Part shown: positions 20,911 through 31,640 of the stretch, piece after piece | How positions within the stretch are numbered: the stretch's first letter is position 1 | Layout: each line of letters begins with the position of its first letter | From: Symbiodinium natans | Lineage: Eukaryota; Sar; Dinophyceae; Suessiales; Symbiodiniaceae | Direction of reading: 5' to 3' | Length of the DNA: 62,000 bases | Assembly (NCBI GenBank): GCA_905221605.1 | Contig: CAJNDS010002801.1 | Coordinates: 936,618 to 998,617 of the forward strand | The notes under the pieces: model-generated | What the model was told of the DNA's origin: nothing | Databases searched by the model: none | Seen by the model: the letters and a program-made list of their open reading frames with translations, nothing else | Made by a program: the position numbers and the translations under genes

Positions 20911-22047
20911 GTTTTTTCTTTGACATATATTATGATCACGAACACTATGATCTGTACTTATTACTTTTTTCATTATCTTTTGTATAAAATGATGTAGGTT
21001 CAATCTGGCCTGTGCAGGGTGTCGAGCCTCTCGAGCACAGGAGTTGAAAAAAATTGTCTTCGGGTCTGCTGCCTGAATCTTGGCAGGGAACTACTTGACA
21101 TGCCCCTCATATCCCGCATATGAAGGCCCTTTCAGGGCTACGGCGCCCTAGTCTCCCCCAGAGAATCCTTGGCTGGATTTTAGAAAAATCACCACAAAAA
21201 AAGCAAACCCTATGAAGACCTCCAAACACTTATGAAGCCCAGTAAGAAATCTCGATGGTGGAACGCTTGCGGAGGCCCGCCAGAAGCGGAATCTCCGTTC
21301 CAGGCTGGGTAGGGCATTCTGGCAATTCTAGGAGTCAAGCAGGGTGTAGGGTTTGGGGTTTATGATTTAAGGTACTTTTTGTTCGGGTTTCAAGAAGGCT
21401 TTAGGGCTCAGGAATGTTTAGGCAAGGTTATCTGTTTGCAGCCTGTTTGTGTAGCACGTTGAACATCTGAGAGGTCTACGGGTTCTTAGTATGGGCCCTG
21501 AAAAGGGAATGGGACCCATGAAGCTACTTCAGATAAGATTCTAAAGGGGCCTACTTCTAGTTGGGATTTGCGCATGGCCTGCTTGCTCCACGCCGATATC
21601 TTTCGTGGCAGCAGCTCGACATTCACGTGTGAGGGTCTCACTGGCGCCTGTAAACCCGCTAAACCTTCCCCAAACCCAGGAACCCTGAGACGCCCAGGTT
21701 CCTGAAGTGTAAAGGTGAAGTTGGTTCCACACAGAGGAGCTTGCTCCTTTTGCGCCACTGTGAGAGTCGAAGCCCTCCACCCTACATGCAGCCCTACAGC
21801 GCAACATGAAATCCTAAGCCTTTATCCTAGTTTGAGCTCTAAACCCTAAACTCTCGCGCCCAGTTGCTCAGACACAGAGACAGTGCCGAGCAAACTCTAG
21901 ACCCTAAACCCCAAACCCCTACCTTGGCTAGTTGGCTGCACTAGAAAAGGCGCACAGGGTTGTCTTTAAAAACAACCCAAACCCTGCTAGCAGAGAGCGT
22001 TTGCCAAACCCCTAAGCCCCGAACCCTGACAGCTCTAACTTGCGGAG

Positions 22048-22152
22048 GCCCCGGAGCCGTCACCAGCACACCCTCAAAAGAGGAGTCGCACTGAGTCTCC
22101 AGAGCTCTCGCCGGGCCAGAAACCCGGACGGCTGTCCTTGAAGATTTTGGAG
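22048..22152 (+). CDS. Candidate exon, Pro/Ser/Arg-rich
   Basis: Open frame reading APEPSPAHPQKRSRTESPE and ending KPGRLSLKILE at GGAG|GCTTAG, a GC-type donor. CCCTAAA/CCCTGAC units lie upstream and a TTTAGGG array (22170-22215) follows. Confidence 0.45.
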
Positions 22153-22169
22153 GCTTAGCCCGAAGCCCT

Positions 22170-22215
22170 ATGGGTTTAGTTTAGGGTTTAGGGTTCATAG
22201 GGTTTAGGGTTTAGG
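22170..22215. repeat. Telomere-like array, TTTAGGG orientation
   Basis: TTTAGGG copies between the exons at 22048 and 22281, in the 5' part of the intervening intron. Confidence 0.9.
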
Positions 22216-22280
22216 AGGGCCTTAGGATTTGGGTCGGACAAGAGGCAGGCTAAGGGAGTGACTCAGTGTGTCCCTCCCAG

Positions 22281-22345
22281 GTGCAGATTGCGAGCTGGAG
22301 TTCGAAGGGGACCAGACGAGCGATGAGGACGTCCCGCAGTTGACC
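22281..22345 (+). CDS. Candidate exon, acidic
   Basis: Acceptor TCCCTCCCAG, then an open frame reading ADCELEFEGDQTSDEDVPQL and a canonical ACC|GTGAGG donor. Both splice sites are good. Probably the exon following 22048-22152. Unrecognised protein. Confidence 0.5.
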
Positions 22346-22649
22346 GTGAGGGTTCCGAGTTGAGAACTGAGCATTTGTTAAACCCACCGTATCCAGCATG
22401 CAGATTTGTTAGATCTTCTTCAGGCGGGCCACAGCAATAGTGCGCAAACTACCCGTAGCTTTGAAGGCATGCTCCTCAGTACAAGTAGTCCACCCACCTC
22501 GAGACGACCTGAATCTGAGAAGATGCTGGATGGAGTTAGATCAGGGCCGTGCCCTACTGTTGACCCAGAACCCTGACAAACGCCCTCCTCGCCCAGTCCT
22601 TGGAGGAGTTCATCCCCCGCAATGCCAAGCTTGCCAGACCTGCCTTGAT

Positions 22650-22990
22650 CAAGGACACCTGGGCGGTCGCAGAAACTCGCAACAGGAACGCATGAGAGTC
22701 ACTTTCAGGGCAGCATTTCTGGCGTGAGACCAGGCTCTTGGCTTTTCGCTCGTGCTTCCTGCAAGGATCTGCATGGCACCACTGCCCACGAGGAGAAGGC
22801 GACCCACCTCTGCTATGTAAGGTAGGATCTGTTTCAAGGTATCTTGTTTCGATCTGTGAAAAAACCCCGGCTTCATGTAAGCTGGCCATGGTGCTTCCGG
22901 CATTGTCGAAGCCGGCAAAAGGCTCTGGAGGGCACACCGGTTGGGTCTGGGTGATGCAGATGATAGACGTGGGAAGTTTGGTGAGAGGAA
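22650..22990 (-). pseudogene. Possible minus-strand coding remnant
   Basis: One minus-strand frame contains DTLKQILPYIAEVGRLLLVG and NAALKVTLMRSCCEF, which read like protein. It has no motif, start or splice support and overlaps a competing minus frame. Very uncertain. Confidence 0.2.
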
Positions 22991-22997
22991 GGCCTGT

Positions 22998-23115
22998 ACG
23001 CCCATACTATATATATATATATATATTATATATGATATATATATATATATGATGTATATTTATTTATTTATTTGTTTAATTATATTTATATTTATATGTA
23101 TATTGATTTATTTAT
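22998..23115. repeat. AT microsatellite and TTTA-rich tract
   Basis: (AT)n runs followed by TTTATTTATTTG-type sequence. Confidence 0.9.
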
Positions 23116-23631
23116 GTATATATGCATATTCTGAAAGCTCTGGCGCAGGGCCCAAAGCTCCAGCGCCTGCCCAGCCAACTCCAGGCCCCAGCCTTTCGGG
23201 GAAGGAGGGGCGCCGTGTGGGGGTGGTTGGGGGGGGGGGGGAAGGGAGTCCACGAGGCCACTGCGAGGTTTATTGCGTTCAGGAGTTTAGGATTCTTGTA
23301 ATAAGAAGTAGGGTGATAAAGTTGGTTATATCCTTTTTCAGGGTACTTCGAACCTTACTTCGAAGTGCCCCACAACCTCCAACTGGGCCAGTGGTCTGAC
23401 GAAGGATCCTTTTTGGATGTTCCCAGTACAGTGAGCATTCGATTCAGGGTACCTCGAAGTAACCTTAAGAGAACTGTCCATCAAGATTCGGGTTAGAGGG
23501 CGTCAGGGTTCGCAGCAGAAAAAATGTTGTGCGGAAGTCACAATCCAAAGCCCGCTTTGAAAGCTTCAAGCGCGATACAAGAACCCTAAAGCACACATCA
23601 AACAACCGGTAAAAATTCACAAATGGTTTCA

Positions 23632-23707
23632 AACCCTATAAACCCTAGCCCTAAACCCTAAACCCCATTCCCTTTTATAAACCCTAGCCCTAAACCCTAA
23701 ACCCCAT
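23632..23707. repeat. Telomere-like array with an internal 45-base duplication
   Basis: The string from TATAAACCCTAGCCCTAAAC through CCCCATTCCCTTT occurs twice in tandem. It directly precedes the exon at 23718. Confidence 0.85.
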
Positions 23708-23717
23708 TCCCTTTGAG

Positions 23718-23776
23718 AGCTGTCTGGATTTCATCGGCCAGGCTCTCCTGCCCACCTTGCAGCTCAGCGCTCCAAG
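23718..23776 (+). CDS. Candidate short exon
   Basis: Open frame reading SCLDFIGQALLPTLQLSAP with a CCAAG|GTCTCC donor. It sits directly after a CCCTAAA array. Unrecognised. Confidence 0.45.
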
Positions 23777-24522
23777 GTCTCCGGGGCTGATGGGTTCGTC
23801 GTGTGAACTACAGGGAGTTAGGCATCCGCATGAAGACTCTAGCTTACTACATGGGATTTAACAGAATGAATAGATATATATATATATATATATGGTTGTA
23901 CATATGTATTTATGTATATATGTATATATGAATATGTGTATATGTGTATATGTATATACATGTGTAGATAGACGTAAGGCACCTTTCCAGTAATTCCTTA
24001 TCAAGAGGTAGTACCTTGATGCAGAATTGTGGGGGGCTTCAGGGAGCCCAACTCGACGAAACCTGAATCCTGCCTGTGGCGTGCTGCGATGGCTGGCAAA
24101 CGCCTCAATTTCATCCCCTTCCGCCTTGCTTTGTTGTTGACTCATGGGTACTTGAAAGTCGGGGTCTTGGTACCCTGAATAGGGTCATATCCAATTATGA
24201 CACCACAATTCCCCCCCCTCCTATACCTCGCCGAATAAGTACCCCTGAACCTCCAAGCATGTCCCGTACGCAGCGGACCTGGGTTGCGAGGCTCTTGTAA
24301 TTTGTGTTTCTGGTCTTGCGTCAAGACAGAAACAAGAGTCATCCATCCGTAGACGCCAGCTCAGAATCCCAGCCATGCTGCCGAGCGTTTACCACACGAG
24401 CCTTTCTCGCTTGAAGCCTCAGAAGCCCAAATCCCAGCAGCCTAAGGCAGCCTCACCTTTTTCAAGAGCAAGTGTCAGAACGAAACCCTGCACCCTTAGG
24501 CTGTTGGGGCATGGTCCGGAAG

Positions 24523-24588
24523 TTGCACCCTGAACCCTGAACCCTGAACCCTGAACCCTGAACCCTGAACCCTGAACCCTAAACCTGA
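24523..24588. repeat. CCCTGAA array (telomere-variant)
   Basis: Eight or more nearly perfect tandem CCCTGAA units ending in CCCTAAA. The homogeneous variant suggests local tandem expansion. Upstream arm of the pair with 24690-24833. Confidence 0.95.
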
Positions 24589-24593
24589 CCCAG

Positions 24594-24672
24594 CTAGGGA
24601 GCTGGATGCTGCCAACGTCCTTACAGAGCAGCAGACGAAGGCAGTCCAGCCGCCTGGCTGCACTCCAAAGAG
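24594..24672 (+). CDS. Candidate exon between telomere-like arms
   Basis: After a CAG or CTAG acceptor, an open frame reads RELDAANVLTEQQTKAVQPP and ends PGCTPKR near a G|GCTTAGG donor. Reads like real protein. Family unknown. Confidence 0.5.
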
Positions 24673-24689
24673 GGCTTAGGTGCTTCGAA

Positions 24690-24833
24690 AGTTTAGGGTT
24701 TAGGCTTGGGGTTTAGTTGCAAAAACGGGTTTAGGGCCAGGGTTTAGGGTCTAGGGTTTGGGGTCTAGGGTTTGGGGTTTAGGGTTTAGGGTTTAAGGTT
24801 TAGGGTTTAGGGTTTAGGGTTTAGGATGACATG
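24690..24833. repeat. Telomere-like array, TTTAGGG orientation
   Basis: Long run with TTTGGGG and TCTAGGG variants and about five perfect tandem units at the end. Confidence 0.95.
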
Positions 24834-25155
24834 GTGGCCCAGTGGTACCCTTTGGTGCCCTGATTATCATTAATATGGTTACTGGGCTACCAAGATGGGG
24901 TGGTTTACAGAGTTTAGGGCTTAGGGGGGTTTGTAGTGCTTGGGTTTTGGAGAAGTGTTGGTTGCACCCCTGGATCCCTCTCCCCAAACGATTTCATCCC
25001 TAAATCCCCTCAACCCCGAAAGCCCCCTAGACCCCTTACACACCCTCAACAACTCCTTTAAACTTTAAGCGATCAAATAGGGTTTAGGGTTTAGGGTTTA
25101 GGGTTTGGGCCATAGGGGTCGATAATTTCAAAACTCTTCTTTTCAGAACCCCGAG

Positions 25156-25223
25156 GTATGTTGCGAGCATGGCGCGGCCGAAGAGCCAAAGTGCTGAGCC
25201 TGGCTTGCAGAGGCCACCCTGAA
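25156..25223 (+). CDS. Candidate exon, basic
   Basis: After CCCCGAG, an open frame reads MLRAWRGRRAKVLSLACRGH. It ends near CCTGAA|GACGGG, a GA-type donor, and a TTTAGGG array (25227-25266) follows at once. TTTAGGG copies are also present upstream at 25078-25108. Confidence 0.35.
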
Positions 25224-25226
25224 GAC

Positions 25227-25266
25227 GGGGGGTTTAGGGTTTAGGGTTTAGGGTTTAGGGTTTCCG
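25227..25266. repeat. Telomere-like array, TTTAGGG orientation
   Basis: Five TTTAGGG copies at the 5' end of the putative intron after 25223. Confidence 0.9.
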
Positions 25267-26609
25267 GGCTTATTGGGTTTGTTTTCAATAGGTCCTGGGT
25301 TTATATTTTTGTACTAGGGCTAGAGGGCTCACAGGCTTGCAGGCTTATATTGGGGTTTACTTAATCGGGGTTCAAGGTTGAGCTTTTGGGACTTTTCGGC
25401 TTTATCGTTCTCATACGGCTTTACACAGTTTAAATGGGTCAATAGGGCTTAGGGCTCGTTGGGGTTATACCGTGATATTGGGGCCTGTGGTGAACCTAGC
25501 GAAAAGGGTGATGGGCAGCACCGTGAGGTACCATATTATGGAGTTAGAAGTAGGGCACCCCTCCCCTCCCCCCTACCGAGTCATAGGCAGAGTTAGAAGG
25601 GTTACCATCGAATATTCACTTAGGCTACAGATTTTTCTGAGGTACCCCAAAACACATTGCATACACACGCGACCGATGGACCCTCCCGGTGCTGTACGCA
25701 TTACTACCTGTTCATCCCCGGTCCGGGCACGTCCGAAGCTGAGCACGCAGAACTGATGTCTCCTCTAAACCCTAAACCCTTAGATTAGCATGGCCCCTGC
25801 GATTCGAGAAGTGTACCAAGAAGCGACGAAAACCCTAAACCCTAAACCCTCAGGGTTCTTTTCTGGCGCATCCCAAACTCTCGTGACGGCATGACGCCCC
25901 TTTTTTGCTGCCAGAATGGGCCCAAAGGGCAGGAGAGACTGGAGACGATACAAGTACATGAGAAGCCCGACGCCCTAAACCCTACCTGCACCCCTTCAAA
26001 ATGGACCGTTATGTGCCCTCAGCCATATATAAGCCCTGAAGCCTTAAGACCCTAGCCTAAAACTGATAAACCCGAGCCCGGAAAACTGCAACATCCTGAA
26101 CAGAATCCATGAGACTCGGGCACGTCGTCCCATGAGTAGCACCATGCCTGGGGTACTTTTGCTTTAGACGGAGCCCCATGTGTTTTTGAACGCTATACGG
26201 CTTAGAGCACCTGGTCATGTAGGAAACTCCATTGATGGGTGATATGTCGATCATCTTTGTCATCACGTTTGAAGAGGTAACTGCGGATTGGCTTGCTAGA
26301 GAAAATGAGAGTCCAGTCAGTAGCACTGGAAGCCCGTGCACTCAAAGGAGCCCTGGACGCAACAAAAAGGCTCCCTAAGCCCTTGACCGGAAACCTTGGC
26401 CGTGCTGTTCTCAATTATGGTCCTTTGCTTTGGATATCCTAGAGCAGCATCATCGGAACCTGCCCCCTCCCCCCCCCCCGCCCTGATTTCAGGGAACCCT
26501 GTCATGTACGACTCCAGATGATCCTTTGTTAAACGCAGCCCCACCTCAAAGTTTTCGTCGACCAACCCCGAACCCTAAACCACCCTGCACCCTCGAACCC
26601 TAACCCCAG

Positions 26610-26681
26610 CACGGTGCCTCTTTCAAGCCCTCGCGTCAGCAGGCGCCTGTCAAAGCGGCTTGGCACATCAGTCACCCCAAG
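26610..26681 (+). CDS. Candidate exon between telomere-like arms
   Basis: Acceptor ACCCCAG within CCCTAA-type repeats, then an open frame reading HGASFKPSRQQAPVKAAWHI and ending SHPK. A GA-type donor (CCCAA|GAACCC) is possible. A TTTAGGG array begins at 26705. Confidence 0.45.
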
Positions 26682-26704
26682 AACCCCGAACCATCCCAAA
26701 CCTA

Positions 26705-26773
26705 CTGGGTTTAGGGTTTAGGGTTTAGGGTTTAGGGTTTAGGGTTTAGGGTTTAGGGTTTAGGGTTTAGGCC
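26705..26773. repeat. Telomere-like array, TTTAGGG orientation
   Basis: Nine perfect tandem TTTAGGG copies. Confidence 0.97.
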
Positions 26774-27162
26774 TAAGAATCGCATAAGGGGCTTTCTGAG
26801 AATCTTGAGAACACATGACCTAGTTTGTGGTAGGATTCCTAAGGATTCTCTAAGGGGGTGTTAGTTGAACTTGCAAGAGGCGGTGTCAAGATGTCTTGGC
26901 TCGGAGTCGCTGCCGTTGCATCTTTTAAACCCTGAACCCTAAACCCTGGACTTCGGGTTTAGGGCTTCAAAAAAGGGTTTAGGGTAACCTAAACCCTAAC
27001 AAAGGCGACCGAAATTTCGAAGTCCCACATACGGGGCATCCTCGCCAAAGCTTACTACCTCTTAACTTAGTAGGGAAAGAGTTCGGGCCCCTCGATCCCT
27101 TTAAGGGCTCTCTGGGACTCTAGGGGGAGATGAGGGTTCCTTTTAGTCCCTGAAACTCAGAT

Positions 27163-27255
27163 ATATACATATATATATATATATGTGTGTGTATGTTTAT
27201 TTGTTTATTTATCTATTTACTTGTTTACTTATTTATTTATTTATATATATATATA
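27163..27255. repeat. AT and TTTA microsatellite tract
   Basis: (AT)n, then irregular TTTATTTG units, then (AT)n again. A poly-G run follows at about 27346-27363. Confidence 0.9.
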
Positions 27256-27461
27256 AATAATCCCTTGAATGGTGAAATAGAGGGGGCGAGGTGCCAAATT
27301 CCCAAATTCCCTGCTAAGAACGAGTAAGCCAGGGGGGGCCGGGGCGGGGGGGGGGGGGGGGGGTTGAAGGGGGGTTCTAGGCTTTTTCGGCTTCCACATG
27401 TCTTTTCCGCATGGACAACCACGGTTTGGGGCAAAAAGGGCTTAGGGTTTATCCCCCTGAG

Positions 27462-27559
27462 CCCGCTTGCTTGAGGTGGGGCTATGGCAAGGATACGCTG
27501 GCCAAAGTCCTCGCATACATCCGCGACGAGGTTGGAGCCTGCCAGTGCAAGTTCAAAAG
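27462..27559 (+). CDS. Candidate exon, unknown protein
   Basis: Pyrimidine-containing acceptor ATCCCCCTGAG, then an open frame reading PACLRWGYGKDTLAKVLAYI and ending RDEVGACQCKFK before AAAAG|GTCGCG, a canonical donor. Both borders and composition support an exon. Family not recognised. Confidence 0.5.
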
Positions 27560-29500
27560 GTCGCGTTTAGGTTTCGGGGTGCGCTCGCCACAAAATTCAC
27601 ATGTGAGTGGGTTGATAAGTTTTAAGTAGCCTAAAAAAGGTTTTGTAGGCAAGTCCAAACTATCTTTCGCCTACTTGTAACCCTTCTTCTCAGTACCCTT
27701 GAACCTTCAAGTAAGGCATGCATGGTGAAGTCGTTGCATCAGTGGTGGCCTCGCAAAAAAAAGCACTGAACGGGGAAGCAGCACATGCATAAGACATACT
27801 ACGACATGATGGAAATCACACGTTGCGCGCGGGCATTGCATTTTCTAGAGGCCGAGGAGAGTCTGTCCATGCAGAGTCTGTGGGTACTGGCCGCGAAGCC
27901 GCTAATCCCAATGCAGGAGCCGGATTAATCGCCAAGATGATCACCCTGTCATTGCCTTACTATGTTCCTTAAAAAGGAACCGAAACCACCCATTCCAAAT
28001 AAATAGGACCTGTCAGGCACCCATCGTGATCCACGTCGACCTGGTGAAGTATGTCGCTTCCTTTCAGGCGGCTGGTGGCTCAGTACCCTAAAGCCGACCT
28101 CCTGAATGCTGGGCTTACACAGCCATCGCCTGAACGCCGAGCTCAGACTGCTTTCTGTTGGTCAGCCGCGATGTCCGAAATTGTTGTGTTGCACAGGAAC
28201 TTGTCGAAAGGGCTCGAATCTTAGACTCTCCATGGGCCCCAGTTACCTATATATGTAGTACCTTATGTAGGCTGAATTCGTATAAGGGCTTGGGGGGGTG
28301 GGGTACCAGGGAATGGGGGTCCATGGAGAGACTATAGGCGATAGAAGGTTAGCAGAACAAAGGGTCCGCGCAGCTCCGCGGGGCATTGTCTGCGCTTGTA
28401 GGAGGGATGAAGAAAAGACGATGGTCGCGCACCCTCTTTTGGTTTTGTGTCTTTGTGCTCGGTCCTGTATGTTTTGTCGTATACAGCTCCTGTATCTTTT
28501 GTTGAAGCTAGTGGAATGAGATGTCCCTGGATGCTGCAAACCCTGTCACTCTCTGAGTGCACTCTGCGCATGTTTCCTTGTTCGCTTGAAAGTTCGGAAA
28601 CTTGTAGGGAATATCTCTGAATGCAGGGGGGGAGGACATTGCGCCGCCTTAGCGGTTTTCCGTGCAAGTGGGCAGTCCAGCTAGGCGAGCGGAAAACCTG
28701 ACACCCAACTTCCCTACAAGCAAAGCTACAGTCCTAGACTGCCCTACGTCCACAAGGACACGCACTACCGGAACCAGTTCGAGACGCGGACGACAGGGGG
28801 CTCCAGCGATCTTGGCAAGCGGAAGGCTCGATCCCAGCTCTGCTTCCCCAAAGCTCATGTCCCGCCTATAGTCTTTAGAGGCTTTAGGGTTCAGGGTGTA
28901 CTGTTTGAACCTAAGCTTTGTTTGTAGGTTACCTCAGAATCCTACAAGGGGAATTTTTTTGCGGAGAATCCGAACCTGCAAAGGAGCAGGCTTTGGATTG
29001 TTAAGGTGGGGTCTAGGTCTAGGCAAAAGGGGTTTAGGGCCACGGCACATACTGTCGAGTTTCAAGCTCTAAAGGAAAGAGGTGATCCAGACTCCACTGG
29101 GCAAGGCCAGAAAGATGGACAACTCCCGAAATGACCGAACATGTGATGGGCCATGCTGTTGGGATCCCTTGAATGGGTGTTAGTTAGTGTAGGGTTTTTA
29201 GGCATTTTAGGGGTTTTAGGGGTTTTGGCCGCATTATAGGGGTCTGAGCAGGTTCAAAGGTTATCAGGCGCACGTTGCTCCGGGCCGCACATGTTTGTCC
29301 AATGGGGCGCAGTCTTTGGCCCGGAGCATGAAGCGCAAACCGCCGAAGGGTCTCAAGCCATACATCTGGCGCAATGCTACGAGGCTGTATCGAGGGGCCC
29401 TAACCAGGAATTCTGTCATTCCACACCTTTCAGCCTCACACCTTTCAGCCTGAGTTTTAACACAACTTGCGCGAGAGGCAGCGGGACGTCAGGCCTTCTT
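27560..29500. other. No convincing gene
   Basis: A coding-like scrap near 28040-28090 (DLVKYVASFQAAGGSV) lacks borders. Frames at 28298-28667 on both strands show no motif. Confidence 0.35.
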
Positions 29501-29502
29501 TT

Positions 29503-29877
29503 CTAGAGTTTCAGGCCAATGAAAACCCGCGTGGTGACCAACCTGTCTTCGAAGGGTGTCTTGAGTTGTTCGCTCAGGGGCACTTGTGACTTGCTGCCTC
29601 TCCTGCAAAAAGCGCCTTGTAGTTGCTGGTTAGTGCGGGCATGCCTGTTGATGGGGCGAGGGTCTGGTGACTGGTGGTTGAGTTTCTGATTGGCAGCGCA
29701 GTTGCTGCACCCATAGTTTATAGGTGAGCGTGAAGCGCTTGGCGCAGCAGCTGTTGCTATTTGAGGCCCGATCTTAGTGGTGGGTGGTTGTTGTACGGCC
29801 CGAAGAACCGAAGGGCGGTACGTGCCCTGAACATGCGGTTTTGGGCTTGTTGGGGGTGCTACACCCGGCACAGGCAT
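29503..29877 (-). CDS. Candidate minus-strand coding segment
   Basis: A 124-codon minus-strand frame, Pro/Ser/Gln-rich and ending LSEQLKTPFEDRLVTTRVF. It may belong to the same minus-strand gene as 30173-30345. No domain recognised. Confidence 0.3.
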   Translation of the reverse strand: MPVPGVAPPTSPKPHVQGTYRPSVLRAVQQPPTTKIGPQIATAAAPSASRSPINYGCSNCAANQKLNHQSPDPRPINRHARTNQQLQGAFCRRGSKSQVPLSEQLKTPFEDRLVTTRVFIGLKL

Positions 29878-30079
29878 GGGAAATCCGCCTGTTCCCTGGA
29901 AGCTACGACGAGGCTGGGCATAAACTCGAAACCCTTGTTAGGTGGAGCAATCCGTCTTCACGAATCGCCTGAGCTCTTCTCAGTTGCAGCCAATTGATAA
30001 CTTCCAAAGCCTCGCGTGGCTTTGGGTTAAATTGTCCCTCTTGGAATGGTCCGGATAACTCATCGCTGCTGCTGCCAGG

Positions 30080-30145
30080 CACAGCCTTTTGAGCGCGTCA
30101 AGTATGGCGTGCTCAATGCTGTGAATGACCCGCCCTAGACTCAGT
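30080..30145 (-). CDS. Candidate minus-strand exon, helical
   Basis: Minus-strand frame reading RVIHSIEHAILDALKRLCLA. Helix-like and protein-like. It lies just downstream of the better candidate at 30173-30345. Borders not assigned. Confidence 0.3.
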
Positions 30146-30172
30146 GGCCGGGTGACATGCGGCACGTGCCAG

Positions 30173-30345
30173 ATTGAAGAAGGTACATACTCTTGCCTCC
30201 AATAAGTCAGAACAGATTTTGAACAACTTGACACACTCAAGTTGTTCGTCGATAGGCAAGAACTGTGTGCACTGCAGGCGAGGCATCGTCTCTGTGGCCA
30301 AACAGTATGGGCAGGCTGGCTCGTACTTTTGGCTACTTGAGAGGC
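30173..30345 (-). CDS. Candidate minus-strand exon
   Basis: Frame reading YEPACPYCLATETMPRLQC, then IDEQLECVKLFKICSDLLEA. Contains a CPYC pair. The composition is convincingly protein-like. Direction is opposite to the plus-strand exons elsewhere in the region. Family not recognised. Confidence 0.4.
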
Positions 30346-31164
30346 TCAATTCTTGGGTGTGGGAAGCGGGTGTCTCTCATGTTCATACTCCGCAGCGTCA
30401 CTAGAGAGTGCTGCCGCCTCCCCTTCGCACCGAGCAAGTGCCAAAGCTTTGGCCTTGCAAGACTTGGCTTGAAACCAGAAGCCTTCGCGACTTCTCATGC
30501 TGGCACTCTGCTGTTGCTGCACTCTGCTGTTGCTGCACTCTGCTGTTGCTGCTTCTGCCACCTGCACTTGAGCAGGATTACTTGGTGCTCCGGGGCGTAC
30601 GGCTACGAACCACCTTCTCGGACTGCCGCCTCTGCATCTCGAGTTTCAATGGCCCACACTGGTGCTTAAGGCAACTGCTCCCGCCCCGCAGGACCGAGAC
30701 TCCTGCACGCAAGGTCAGCAGGCCTCCTGCGACGCTTGAACTGATTGCTCCAATGTTCTGTTGTTCGTACATGTCCGTGCCTGCGGGGGCAGGAAGGAGG
30801 GAGGGAGGGTGCCTCCGCTGTGTAGAAGAAGAAGAAGAAAAAGAGGGAGAGGGCAAAGAAGTCAGGATGATGACCGTGAGGAGAGAGAGGCAGGGTTTCA
30901 GAGGGAAGGGGTAGCTCGAATAGCAAGAAGGGATGGCCATGAACCTCGTTCGACGTCTCAAGTCCTCCTTTGCCTTGCTGTCGACTTGTTGAAGACGAAG
31001 CTTTGTCCCTGTCAAGGAATGGTATGCCCACGTGCTGGAGCCACTGGGTAGCAGGGCTTGTGATGCTTCCTACGAATCCCTAGTTGAAGAGCCCCCCCTC
31101 CCCCCAGCCATGTCCATGCTAAATCAAAACCCGAGAAGAATTGTGAGTCCGGATGTGGGCCAAC

Positions 31165-31188
31165 CCTAAACCCTAAACCCTAACCCCC
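31165..31188. repeat. Telomere-like array, CCCTAAA orientation
   Basis: Three CCCTAAA copies immediately before the acceptor of the exon at 31191. Confidence 0.85.
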
Positions 31189-31190
31189 AG

Positions 31191-31271
31191 TGTTGCTCAG
31201 GAAGTACACAGACGCTGAGCTCCAGGCCGTAACCGAGGCGGGCTGGAGTTCAATGGCCGCCTACTTCCCAA
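31191..31271 (+). CDS. Candidate exon
   Basis: Acceptor ACCCCCAG, then an open frame reading LLRKYTDAELQAVTEAGWSS and ending MAAYFP at CCCAA|GCCAGC, a GC-type donor. Protein-like; unrecognised. The exon at 31490-31583 may be next in the same gene. Confidence 0.5.
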
Positions 31272-31489
31272 GCCAGCACCTCACGCTATGCCCTGAACCC
31301 GAGGGTACACTTTGATTGTTAGCTTCGGCAAATACATAAATACATACATATGTATATATATTATATATACATATACATGTGCATATACATATAGTACACA
31401 TACACACATGTATATAACCTATATATATATATATCTTGTGTACTAAAGACAAGTATGAGATATGGTATACAAGTTGGGTTCTTTGGGAG

Positions 31490-31583
31490 CTCTGATGGGC
31501 GCGACGATCGCGGACTTCCGACAGGTCGCGCTCGGGGACCGCTTGTACGTGGACTCTACTGTGCTTGACACCGCGGCAGGGGG
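31490..31583 (+). CDS. Candidate exon
   Basis: After CTTTGGGAG, the frame reads LMGATIADFRQVALGDRLYV and ends DSTVLDTAAG at a GTACAAGG donor. A TTTAGGG array begins at 31596. Protein-like; family not recognised. Confidence 0.5.
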
Positions 31584-31595
31584 GTACAAGGCCGG

Positions 31596-31640
31596 GGTTT
31601 AGGGTTTAGGGTTTAGGGTTTAGGGTTTAGGGTTTAGGGG
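31596..31640. repeat. Telomere-like array, TTTAGGG orientation
   Basis: Six tandem TTTAGGG copies just after the exon at 31490-31583. Confidence 0.95.

Noticed and set aside
30408-31051. Long overlapping frames on both strands
   Set aside because: Arise from CTGCTGTTG repeats and an AG-rich patch; none shows a motif.
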